This document shows, in pieces, positions 1 through 5,045 of a DNA stretch of 5,132 nt. Made by a program: the position numbers and the translations under genes. Position 1 is the stretch's first letter, and each line of letters begins with the position of its first letter. Under the pieces are notes generated by a model that did no database searches, was not told the origin of the DNA, and worked only from the letters and a program-made list of their open reading frames with translations. The DNA comes from Acidobacteriota bacterium (GTDB lineage Bacteria > Acidobacteriota > Terriglobia > Terriglobales > Acidobacteriaceae), in assembly GCA_021781255.1 (NCBI GenBank), contig JAJXXG010001178.1:1-5132 (forward strand), read 5' to 3'.

Positions 1-257
1 TGCGGGAAGGCGACTGACAGGTCATCCCCGGGCGGGATGTCCGCCGGCGGTGCGGCCGGCCCGATCCGTCCGTCGACGATCAAGCGCGGCCGGACCCCCT
101 GAGCCGTCTTCCCTCCGTAGTTATGTACGATTCCGCGGAGCTGTAACGCCGATCCGACCGTGACGACCGGCGCATCAAGCTTCAGGTCAGAGACCGCCCG
201 GTTCTCGCCGCCGGGCCCGCCCAGATCGATGACAACCGTATTCGGCTGACGCGTCAT
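1..257 (-). CDS. Partial BatA/von Willebrand-associated protein segment (minus strand, runs off left edge)
   Basis: Read on the minus strand (codons on plus triplets beginning at multiples of 3), this stretch stays open to the window edge. It gives a segment with QPNTVVIDLG, then ENRAVSDLKLDAPVVTVG, then a beta-rich stretch containing HNYGG, LIVDGRIGP and ADIPPGDDLSVAFP. This pattern (ENRAV, a hydrophobic strand with PVVTVG, then VDGR and IPPG) resembles the beta-sandwich/CARDB-like region after the von Willebrand domain in BatA-type membrane proteins, which are abundant in Planctomycetota. That family call rests on remembered pattern only. No start or stop is visible. The frame continues without a stop into a dienelactone hydrolase-like stretch on its N-terminal side, which is not a normal domain order. 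It has no functional link to the purine operon to its right and probably comes from another genome or locus. Confidence 0.5.
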   Translation of the reverse strand, partial: MTRQPNTVVIDLGGPGGENRAVSDLKLDAPVVTVGSALQLRGIVHNYGGKTAQGVRPRLIVDGRIGPAAPPADIPPGDDLSVAFP

Positions 258-380
258 CACCTTCGCGATCGCCCGTTTCAGCCCTTCGGCGGCAGCTTCG
301 GGACGATAGCTGTCACGCGGGTCGGCAAAAAACCCGTGAGGGGCACCGGGGAACAGCGTCAGGGTATAACGCTTTTTGGC
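258..380 (-). pseudogene. C-terminal fragment of a dienelactone hydrolase family protein (minus strand)
   Basis: The minus-strand translation from about 380 down to 264 reads KKRYTLTLFPGAPHGFFADP and continues with a DSYRPEAAAEGLKRAIA stretch. This is the typical end of dienelactone hydrolase (alpha/beta hydrolase) proteins: the catalytic histidine lies in GAPHGFF, followed by the R-x-SY...AA helix that ends the fold. The nucleophile and acid parts of the fold are absent, because on the high-coordinate side the DNA turns into the plus-strand [2Fe-2S] subunit gene. On the low-coordinate side the frame runs on into a BatA-like segment instead of stopping shortly after the final helix. The fragment cannot encode a working enzyme. 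Either it is debris from a recombination or it marks a chimeric assembly. Confidence 0.55.
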
Positions 381-773
381 GGTGCTGAGGGCTGCGGCGA
401 GGGAGAATGCGGATCCTGTTCGGTGCGTCTGAATGGCGAGCTGGTGAACAGCTGCCTGGTTCCGGCGCTGCAGGCCCAGGGAGCAAAGATTCAAACGGTA
501 GAAGGCCTCAGGCTCGAAGACGGCCTCCACCCGCTGCAAGAGGCATTTCTGCGCTGTGGAGGAGCGCAATGCGGCATTTGCACGCCGGGCATGCTGATGG
601 CCGCGGCGCAACTGCTGGCGCAGAATCCGCACCCTTCGACGGCGGAGATTCGCGAGGGCCTGGCCGGCAATCTTTGCCGCTGCACCGGCTTCATGCGGAT
701 CTTTGAAGCGGTTGCAGCCGCGGCTGGAGTCGCGGAACGGCCGGCAGCATTGGAGGGCGGCGATGCGCGGTAA
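336..773 (+). CDS. [2Fe-2S] subunit of xanthine dehydrogenase-type molybdenum hydroxylase, N-terminus lost
   Basis: This is the electron-transfer subunit of a XdhC/CoxS-type enzyme, passing electrons from the molybdenum centre to the FAD subunit in the cytoplasm. Counted from GTG 336, the plant-ferredoxin-like cluster motif is C20-G-E-G-E-C25-G-S-C28 with C40 in VNSCL. The C-terminal helical domain has QCGICTPGM (C79, C82) and CRCTG (C114, C116), so all eight cluster cysteines are present. Family members are about 150-170 residues and begin 35-40 residues before the first cysteine. Here the homology starts only at about 384 (GAEGC), right at the junction. The first 16 residues translated from GTG 336 look like antisense of a dienelactone hydrolase gene, and that start has no ribosome site. 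It is best treated as a 5'-truncated gene. It overlaps the next gene by 11 nt. Purine specificity is inferred from the urate genes downstream; CO dehydrogenase or other hydroxylase small subunits look alike. Confidence 0.85.
   Translation: MRGTGEQRQGITLFGGAEGCGEGECGSCSVRLNGELVNSCLVPALQAQGAKIQTVEGLRLEDGLHPLQEAFLRCGGAQCGICTPGMLMAAAQLLAQNPHPSTAEIREGLAGNLCRCTGFMRIFEAVAAAAGVAERPAALEGGDAR
378..390. other. Abrupt junction between unrelated sequences (probable chimera breakpoint)
   Basis: To the left of about 378 the minus strand carries recognisable dienelactone hydrolase sequence. To the right of about 384 the plus strand carries recognisable [2Fe-2S] ferredoxin-fold sequence, starting at its first cluster cysteine (TGC 393-395). 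The two homologies meet within about 10 bases and lie on opposite strands. The natural N-terminus of the iron-sulphur protein, some 35-40 residues with the ubiquitin-like beta strands, is missing. I cannot tell from sequence alone whether the join is biological or artificial. A read or amplification chimera seems more likely. Confidence 0.6.
752..756 (+). promoter_or_regulatory. Ribosome binding site for the FAD subunit gene
   Basis: GGAGG lies six bases before ATG 763, inside the end of the [2Fe-2S] gene. It decides the start: the frame is open further upstream (for example TTG 703), but that would bury the start deep in the preceding gene and add a tail with no family resemblance. Confidence 0.7.
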
Positions 774-1641
774 TGCAGACCAGCACGCACTGGTCGCACC
801 TGGCAGCCTGGGGGCGGTGCTCGACCTGCTGGCCGCGGAGCCGCGCGAGTGGACGCCGATTGCAGGCGGCACCGAGCTGATGGTGGCCTTCTCAGCGGGC
901 CGGCTGAAGGCGCGCAAACTCGTCAGCCTTTGGGGGATTCCCGACCTGCAAGCCCTGCGGGTAACTGCCGATGAGGTTTCGATCGGCGCCGCGGCAACCT
1001 TTCTTGAACTGCGCAGGCAGGCAACAATCCAGTCCGATTTTCCGCTTCTGGCCAGGGCTGCAGGCTGGATCGGCTCCATTGCCAACCAGAGCCGCGCCAC
1101 GCTGGGCGGAAATGTGGTGAACGGCTCACCCGCCGCCGATTCTTCACCAGCGCTTCTGGTATACGACGCCGAGGTGGAGGCGATCTCGGTTCGCGGCAGC
1201 CGCAGACTTCCCTACTCCGAGTTCCATACCGGATACAAGCGCAACGTACTGGCCGCGGACGAACTGCTCTATGCGATCCATCTGCCGCGGCGCTTCACGG
1301 AGCACAGGCAATATTTGCGCAAGGTGGGGACGCGTCGCGCCATGGCAATCGCCAAGGTTGCGCTCGCCGCCAGCGCACGGCTGGAACGCGGGACGATCCG
1401 CGAGATTCGGCTGGGAGCGGCGAGCCTGGCGCCGTTTCCCACGCGGCTCAGGCGGACCGAAGAGGTTCTGCTTGGTCAGGCACCGGTGGAGGAAACACGG
1501 CGCGCGGCGCGGAGTGCGCTGCTTGCCGAGATTGCGCCGATCGACGATATTCGCTCCAACGCGATCTATCGGCGGCGCGTGGCTGCAAATCTGCTGGAGG
1601 AGTTTTTGCTCGAACTGGGCCGGGAGGAATGCCGCGGGTGA
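763..1641 (+). CDS. FAD-binding subunit of xanthine dehydrogenase-type molybdenum hydroxylase
   Basis: This 292-residue protein is the flavin subunit (CoxM/XdhB type) that takes electrons from the [2Fe-2S] subunit and hands them to NAD+ or another acceptor. The first FAD-binding loop is PIAGGTELM (residues 32-40; family form PIAGGTDLM). The second is TLGGNVVNGSPAADSSPAL (113-131), the hallmark of the PCMH-type flavin domain. KVGTRRAMAIAKV (187-199) and the C-terminal NAIYRRRVAANLL (266-278) match the CO dehydrogenase flavoprotein C-terminal domain. Length is normal and no extra [4Fe-4S] loop is seen. The start at ATG 763 is supported by GGAGG and gives a normal N-terminus (HALVAPGSLGAVLDLLA). 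It overlaps the upstream gene by 11 nt and uraD by 4 nt, so translation is probably coupled. Use of xanthine/hypoxanthine is inferred from the neighbours. The catalytic molybdopterin subunit is not in this window. Confidence 0.9.
   Translation: MRGNADQHALVAPGSLGAVLDLLAAEPREWTPIAGGTELMVAFSAGRLKARKLVSLWGIPDLQALRVTADEVSIGAAATFLELRRQATIQSDFPLLARAAGWIGSIANQSRATLGGNVVNGSPAADSSPALLVYDAEVEAISVRGSRRLPYSEFHTGYKRNVLAADELLYAIHLPRRFTEHRQYLRKVGTRRAMAIAKVALAASARLERGTIREIRLGAASLAPFPTRLRRTEEVLLGQAPVEETRRAARSALLAEIAPIDDIRSNAIYRRRVAANLLEEFLLELGREECRG
1622..1627 (+). promoter_or_regulatory. Ribosome binding site that favours GTG 1638 for uraD
   Basis: GGGAGG ends one base before ATG 1629, too close to serve that codon, but 10 bases before the in-frame GTG 1638. 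GTG 1638 forms a GTGA overlap with the TGA (1639-1641) of the FAD subunit gene, a classic coupled start/stop. Confidence 0.55.
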
Positions 1642-2150
1642 ATGCCACGCTTGCAGCCTGGAATGCAGCCACCGCAGAGGCGGCGCGCGAGGCGATGCTC
1701 GCCTGCTGCGGCTCGGCACGCTGGGCCAAGGCCATGACGGACCTGCGGCCGGTTGCAAGTGTCCCGGCGCTGAGCGAAGCCGCGGATCGGGTATGGAGCG
1801 CCATGCAGGAGCCGGACTGGATCGAGGCCTTTGCCTGCCATCCGCGCATCGGCGAGCGCAAGAGCGCAGTTCACACGGGCGCGCAATCGGCAACATGGTC
1901 GCAGCAGGAACAGGTTCAAACCGGGTCGGCAAGCGAGCGCGTGATGGCGGAGATGGCCGCGGGAAACAAGCAGTATGAAGAACGATTTGGATTTACATAC
2001 ATCGTCTGCGCCACGGGCAAAAGCGCGGAAGAGATGCTGGCAATCCTGAGGCGGCGGCTCGCATCGACACGCGAGGTGGAGTTGCTGGAAGCCGCCGAAC
2101 AGCAGCGGCAGATCATGCAGATTCGTCTGGGAAAGTGGCTGGTGGAATGA
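1638..2150 (+). CDS. uraD: 2-oxo-4-hydroxy-4-carboxy-5-ureidoimidazoline (OHCU) decarboxylase
   Basis: UraD catalyses the last step of urate breakdown to S-allantoin: decarboxylation of OHCU, made by UraH, in the cytoplasm. From GTG 1638 it has 170 residues, normal for the stand-alone enzyme. The N-terminal helices contain ACCGSARWAKAM, a family signature (C-G-S-x-x-W). The catalytic histidine is in HPRIGE (68-73). SQQEQ (88-92) supplies the active-site S/E/Q residues, and NKQYEERFGFTYIVCATG (110-127) is the conserved substrate-binding core ending in the G-K/R-S helix. The alternative ATG 1629 adds three residues but has a badly spaced ribosome site; GTG 1638 makes a 4-nt overlap with the FAD subunit gene. 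The stop overlaps the uraH start as ATGA. All expected catalytic residues appear present. It follows oxidase-subunit genes and precedes uraH and uricase, as expected for a purine catabolic operon. Confidence 0.93.
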   Translation: MNATLAAWNAATAEAAREAMLACCGSARWAKAMTDLRPVASVPALSEAADRVWSAMQEPDWIEAFACHPRIGERKSAVHTGAQSATWSQQEQVQTGSASERVMAEMAAGNKQYEERFGFTYIVCATGKSAEEMLAILRRRLASTREVELLEAAEQQRQIMQIRLGKWLVE

Positions 2151-2530
2151 GCGCAATTACGACTCACGTGCTGGATACCGTGCTGGGCAAACCCGCCGCC
2201 GGGATGGCTGTGCGCCTGGAAAGGCTGGAAGGCGGCTGGATCGAAGTGGTTGAAGGCGAGCCGGCGGAGCGGGTTACGGATGCGCCCTGCGACTGGGTTG
2301 AGGTTGCCGCAGGCCTTACCGACACCGACGGCCGCTGCCGCGATCTTGCCATCGACGCGCCGGCGGGTGACTACAGGCTTAGCTTCGCAACCGGTGCATA
2401 TTTCAAAGACCGGAACCGACTCAGCATCTACTCTGAGATTGTTATCGCCTTTGCCTGCGACGGCAAGGGGCACTATCATCTCCCGCTGCTGCTCAGCGAA
2501 AACAGTTACACCACCTATCGAGGGAGCTAA
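2147..2530 (+). CDS. uraH: 5-hydroxyisourate hydrolase (transthyretin-related), with an internal insertion
   Basis: UraH hydrolyses 5-hydroxyisourate, the uricase product, to OHCU. The 127-residue protein has the three transthyretin-related signatures: TTHVLDTVLGKPA near the N-terminus with catalytic His7, TDTDGR with the active-site Arg63, and HYHLPLLLS (109-117) leading to the invariant C-terminal tetrapeptide YRGS (124-127). ATG 2147 overlaps the uraD stop (ATGA). An in-frame GTG 2135 would add four residues and lies inside uraD, so I prefer 2147. The upstream GGTGG is weak and too near, which suggests dependence on translation of uraD. No signal peptide is seen, so it is cytoplasmic, unlike some periplasmic enterobacterial forms. 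Compared with the about 114-residue Bacillus PucM as remembered, there are about 20 extra residues between LERL and TDTDGR (about 29 against 9). Family identity is secure. Confidence 0.93.
   Translation: MSAITTHVLDTVLGKPAAGMAVRLERLEGGWIEVVEGEPAERVTDAPCDWVEVAAGLTDTDGRCRDLAIDAPAGDYRLSFATGAYFKDRNRLSIYSEIVIAFACDGKGHYHLPLLLSENSYTTYRGS
2234..2314 (+). repeat. Possible internal duplication within uraH
   Basis: Residues 30-37 (GWIEVVEG, 2234-2257) resemble residues 49-56 (DWVEVAAG, 2291-2314). Each copy is followed by a V/L-T-D motif (VTDAP, LTDTDG). About two thirds of bases match between the two 24-nt copies. The unit length, about 19 residues, roughly equals the excess length of this UraH over short family members. 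The similarity is short and could be chance. Confidence 0.35.
2521..2526 (+). promoter_or_regulatory. Ribosome binding site for urate oxidase
   Basis: AGGGAG lies seven bases before ATG 2534 and within the last codons (GGG AGC) of uraH. Initiation of the uricase gene is thus embedded in the end of uraH. Confidence 0.65.
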
Positions 2531-2533
2531 CCT

Positions 2534-3376
2534 ATGGCCCGACTTGGAGAGAACCGGTACGGGAAGTCCCGCGTGCGCCTTTCGCGCATTACCCGCCACA
2601 GCGACCGGCATGAGTTTGACGAGTGGATCGTGCACATCATGCTGCATGGCAGCTTTGAGGCGAGCTACACGGAAGCCGACAACAGTCTGGTTCTGCCCAC
2701 CGACACGATGAAGAATACCGTGTACTACGTGGCGCGCGGATCGAAGGCGGCGTGCATCGAGGCATTCGCCCTGGAATTGGGCGACTACTTTCTTGCCCAC
2801 CAGCCACAGGTATCAAAGGTCGAGATCGGCGTACAACAGAAGGCCTGGAAACACATGGCAACCGAGGGACCGCCGGAGCCCACAACGTTCCGGATGAGCG
2901 GAGCGGAGCTTGAAACGGTCCAGGTCGAGCGGGCAAGAGGAGGCGCGTGGAATGTCATCTCCGGTATCGACGGGCTGATCATCCTGAAGACCAGCCGGTC
3001 GGCCTTTACCGGCTACATCGAGGACAAGCTCACGACGCTCAAGCCGGCCGCGGACCGTATCTTCGGAACGCGCGCAACCATTGCGTGGGAGTACAACACG
3101 GCCGCGCCCGACTACGTAGAGGCGCGCAGGCGAATTCTAGGCGCACTGCTGAAGGAGTTCGCTGCGCACAACAGCATGAGCGTGCAGCATACTCTCTTCG
3201 ACATGGGCAAGGCCGCGCTGGACGCGGCGCCGGAGATTGCGCGCATTCGCCTCTGCATGCCGAATCTGCATCATCTGCTGGCCGACCTGAGCCCATTCGG
3301 TCTCGATAATCCAAACCACATTTTTGTTCCCATCGACGAGCCGCATGGTACGATCGAGGCCACCGTCGAGCGGTAA
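2534..3376 (+). CDS. uox: Urate oxidase (uricase, cofactor-free)
   Basis: Uricase oxidises urate with O2 to 5-hydroxyisourate and H2O2, without metal or organic cofactor. The 280-residue protein has the two tandem T-fold halves of the family. Matching by eye to Aspergillus uricase, the catalytic Lys is K11 in YGKSRVRL and the catalytic Thr is T56 in PTDTMKNTVY (55-64). F158 in SAFTGYIEDKLTTL (156-169) stacks on the substrate, and R175 and Q218 (in VQHTLFDMG) hold it. N244 and H246 in MPNLHHL complete the oxygen/proton relay. EASYTEADNS (42-51) is a further signature. Length is slightly below the about 300 of eukaryotic forms, and there is no peroxisomal SKL tail, as expected in a bacterium. 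It starts 3 nt after uraH with a good ribosome site and is followed by the permease 23 nt later. No catalase gene for the H2O2 is visible here. Confidence 0.95.
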   Translation: MARLGENRYGKSRVRLSRITRHSDRHEFDEWIVHIMLHGSFEASYTEADNSLVLPTDTMKNTVYYVARGSKAACIEAFALELGDYFLAHQPQVSKVEIGVQQKAWKHMATEGPPEPTTFRMSGAELETVQVERARGGAWNVISGIDGLIILKTSRSAFTGYIEDKLTTLKPAADRIFGTRATIAWEYNTAAPDYVEARRRILGALLKEFAAHNSMSVQHTLFDMGKAALDAAPEIARIRLCMPNLHHLLADLSPFGLDNPNHIFVPIDEPHGTIEATVER

Positions 3377-3381
3377 TTCAT

Positions 3382-3387
3382 AGAGAG
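3382..3387 (+). promoter_or_regulatory. Weak ribosome binding site for the APC permease
   Basis: AGAGAG lies 12 bases before GTG 3400, in the 23-nt gap after the uricase gene. The spacing is long and the match imperfect, so the permease may be translated less than the enzymes. No better start is seen: the next in-frame ATG (3520) would remove the amphipathic lead-in and part of the first membrane segment. Confidence 0.4.
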
Positions 3388-3399
3388 AACCCACATCCG

Positions 3400-4800
3400 G
3401 TGTCGAGCGTCACGAACCCGCAAGCCAAGGTGAACGCGCAGGAGAGCGCGGCAGAACGCTACGGCCTGCGCGCGGGCGTGCTGGGCCCGGCGGAAACGCT
3501 GGCGCAGTCGGTCTCAGCCATGGCGCCGAGCACCTCTTCGTCGCTCACGATTCCGCTGGTGTTTGCCCTGGCCGGCAACGCCACATGGTTCGTCTATCTG
3601 CTGGCCACGGGGGTGATGCTTCTGGTGGGATTCTGCATCAGCCGCTTCGCCAGGATCTCCGCGTCGCCCGGATCACTGTACAGCTACACGGCTGACACGC
3701 TGCCGCCTGTCTTCGGCGTTGCCGCCGCCTGGGGATTGCTCCTGGCCTATCTGGCTACGGGCGCTTCAGTCGCCGGCGGCGCGCTCTACTATGCCATCGT
3801 ACTTTGCCAACAGTTTTTCCATTGGTCGCCGCCGGCCGTTCCGACTCTGGTGGCCGTGTGCCTGGCGGCAGGCTGCATCGCATGGCGCGACGTGAAGCTT
3901 TCGGCGGAGGTCATGCTTTGGATCGAGGCGGCCTCGGTGAGCCTGATCCTGATTGTGCTGGTTCTTCTGATTGCCCATATGGGGCTGCATGTGGACAGGA
4001 GCCAGTTTCGACTGCAGGGCGTCCCGCTCAAGGGGCTTGGGCCTGCGCTGGTGCTCTCCATCTTCAGTTTCGCCGGATTCGAAAGCGCGACGACGCTGGG
4101 CGGCGAGGCCCGCGACCCGCTCCGGACCATTCCTCGTGCCGTTCTGCAATGCGCGCTGCTGGCCGGGGTTTTCTTTATGCTCTGCGCATACTCCGAGGTG
4201 GTGGGCTTCCGCGGCGAGTCCACCGCCCTGAGCGATACCACCAGCCCGCTGCATCTGCTGGCCACGAAGGCGGGTGTCTCCGCGCTCGGCGTCGTTATCG
4301 ACTGCGGCGCCTTCGTGAGCATGTTTTCCTGTGTGCTTGCCTGCGCCACGGCGGCTGCACGGGTATTGCTGCGCATGGCGCACGATGGCCTGATTCCGGA
4401 CACCTTTGCGCGCACCAATCGCAGACACGGGACGCCGGGAGCAGCGATTGCGTTGTCAACAACCCTCATGTTGGCGGCTACCATTGGTTTTGCCGCGTAC
4501 GACGCCACAGGTTCCCAAATGTACGACCTGTGCGGCTCGCTCTCAGTCTTCGGGTTTCTCACGGCATATGCGCTGGTGGCTGTGGCGTTGCCGTTTGCGC
4601 GGCGGGCGCACGGCCGGCATTCGCGTCTGCCGGCGGCGACGAGCGCTCTGACGGTGATTCTCATCCTTCTGATCACGCTCTTTGACCTCAACTCCGCGGC
4701 AGACGCAGTGCACGCGCGCATTCCGTTTATTTATCTCGTCTACATCGCTGCCGGGCTGGGATGGTACGGTCTGCGGCGGGGACTGCGTGCAAATCGCTGA
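3400..4800 (+). CDS. APC-superfamily permease, candidate transporter for a purine-pathway compound
   Basis: This 466-residue inner-membrane protein has about twelve hydrophobic segments, at roughly residues 36-58, 62-83, 105-130, 146-161, 171-194, 211-229, 247-269, 292-325, 346-366, 378-399, 411-430 and 442-458. It begins with the soluble GLRAGVLGPAETLAQSVSAMAP lead-in typical of amino acid-polyamine-organocation (APC) permeases (YGLRAGVLG, then LAQSVSAMAP). It carries the family's segment-6 signature FSFAGFESATTLGGEARDP followed by RTIPRA (223-246). RMAHDGLIPDTFARTNRRHGTP (325-346) is the conserved cytoplasmic loop after segment 8. The gene follows uricase by 23 nt on the same strand and so is probably the last gene of the operon. 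Family members carry amino acids, amines and related solutes. Urate, allantoin or a degradation product is an inference from context only; bacterial urate uptake more often uses NCS2 proteins. Confidence 0.88.
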   Translation: MSSVTNPQAKVNAQESAAERYGLRAGVLGPAETLAQSVSAMAPSTSSSLTIPLVFALAGNATWFVYLLATGVMLLVGFCISRFARISASPGSLYSYTADTLPPVFGVAAAWGLLLAYLATGASVAGGALYYAIVLCQQFFHWSPPAVPTLVAVCLAAGCIAWRDVKLSAEVMLWIEAASVSLILIVLVLLIAHMGLHVDRSQFRLQGVPLKGLGPALVLSIFSFAGFESATTLGGEARDPLRTIPRAVLQCALLAGVFFMLCAYSEVVGFRGESTALSDTTSPLHLLATKAGVSALGVVIDCGAFVSMFSCVLACATAAARVLLRMAHDGLIPDTFARTNRRHGTPGAAIALSTTLMLAATIGFAAYDATGSQMYDLCGSLSVFGFLTAYALVAVALPFARRAHGRHSRLPAATSALTVILILLITLFDLNSAADAVHARIPFIYLVYIAAGLGWYGLRRGLRANR

Positions 4801-4816
4801 CTTTTTGTGGAAAAAG
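4801..4816 (+). repeat. Perfect inverted repeat directly after the permease stop
   Basis: CTTTTT (4801-4806), loop GTGG, AAAAAG (4811-4816) form a 6-bp stem starting at the base after the TGA. The stem is almost all A-T and no T-tract follows, so it is not a standard intrinsic terminator. It may help protect or end the operon's mRNA, or be chance in an AT-rich spacer. Confidence 0.35.
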
Positions 4817-4881
4817 CGCACAAAACCCCCAGTGACGCAAAAAAATCCTTACAGCAAACTTATGGCGCGGCCTTTAACATA

Positions 4882-4897
4882 CCGCTAACCCTAGCGG
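4882..4897. repeat. Perfect GC-rich hairpin in the intergenic region
   Basis: CCGCTA (4882-4887), loop ACCC, TAGCGG (4892-4897) form a 6-bp stem with a 4-base loop. It sits 81 bases after the permease stop. There is no T-run on either side in either direction, so intrinsic termination is not supported. It could be a Rho-linked 3' end structure or part of a leader for the next gene. Confidence 0.4.
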
Positions 4898-4996
4898 CGG
4901 CAGGTTGCAGCAATTGAACGGCATGGCTTCATCACCATCGCTCAGTGGTCATTCATATCAGGGCTCGGCAGCATCCACTCATGGCAGTTTGCCTTT

Positions 4997-5014
4997 TGAA
5001 ATTCACAAATTTCA
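4997..5014. promoter_or_regulatory. 18-bp palindrome, candidate operator or leader hairpin
   Basis: TGAAATT (4997-5003), CACA, AATTTCA (5008-5014) is a perfect 7-bp inverted repeat with a 4-base centre. It lies about 30 bases before the TTG start of the next gene and just before its ribosome site. The size and symmetry fit a dimeric regulator site; as RNA it could fold next to the ribosome site. No regulator family is identified. Confidence 0.4.
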
Positions 5015-5033
5015 GTAAGGAAATCTCTATTTC

Positions 5034-5037
5034 GAGG
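5034..5037 (+). promoter_or_regulatory. Ribosome binding site supporting the TTG start at 5046
   Basis: GAGG, followed by a second AGG at 5040-5042, lies eight bases before TTG 5046. In this frame a TAA at 5016-5018 rules out longer versions, and no ATG lies between it and 5046. Confidence 0.5.
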
Positions 5038-5045
5038 TCAGGCCT

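Noticed and set aside
703..762. Upstream extension of the FAD subunit to TTG 703
   Set aside because: It would overlap the [2Fe-2S] gene by 71 nt, adds 20 residues without family resemblance, and lacks a ribosome site, whereas ATG 763 has GGAGG six bases before it.
1144..1932. Long minus-strand open frame opposite the FAD subunit and uraD
   Set aside because: Its translation is low-complexity R/P/A-rich with no domain, and it is antisense to two well-recognised genes in GC-rich DNA.
3804..4685. Long plus-strand open frame inside the permease gene
   Set aside because: It is an R/G/A-rich out-of-frame shadow with no membrane segments or recognised motifs.
3789..4721. Long minus-strand open frame opposite the permease (310 codons)
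   Set aside because: The translation is R/S/A-rich without motifs, typical of the antisense of a GC-rich membrane protein gene. The plus-strand permease has clear family motifs.
4849..4880. Promoter-like TTACAG (4849) and TAACAT (4875)
   Set aside because: The spacing of 20 and the weak -10 make this no better than chance.
4682..4888. Small plus-strand open frame across the end of the permease into the spacer
   Set aside because: It has no ribosome site, overlaps the permease in another frame, and its translation has no recognisable features.
5002..5031. Promoter-like pair TTCACA (5002) and TCTATT (5026) with 18-nt spacing
   Set aside because: The -35 match is fair but the -10 matches only 4 of 6. 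Transcription would start at about 5038, after the GAGG ribosome site, which would be lost from the mRNA.
4801..5045. Riboswitch, tRNA or small RNA in the intergenic region
   Set aside because: Apart from the three short inverted repeats, no conserved riboswitch core, tRNA arms or terminator-ended transcript could be recognised by eye.
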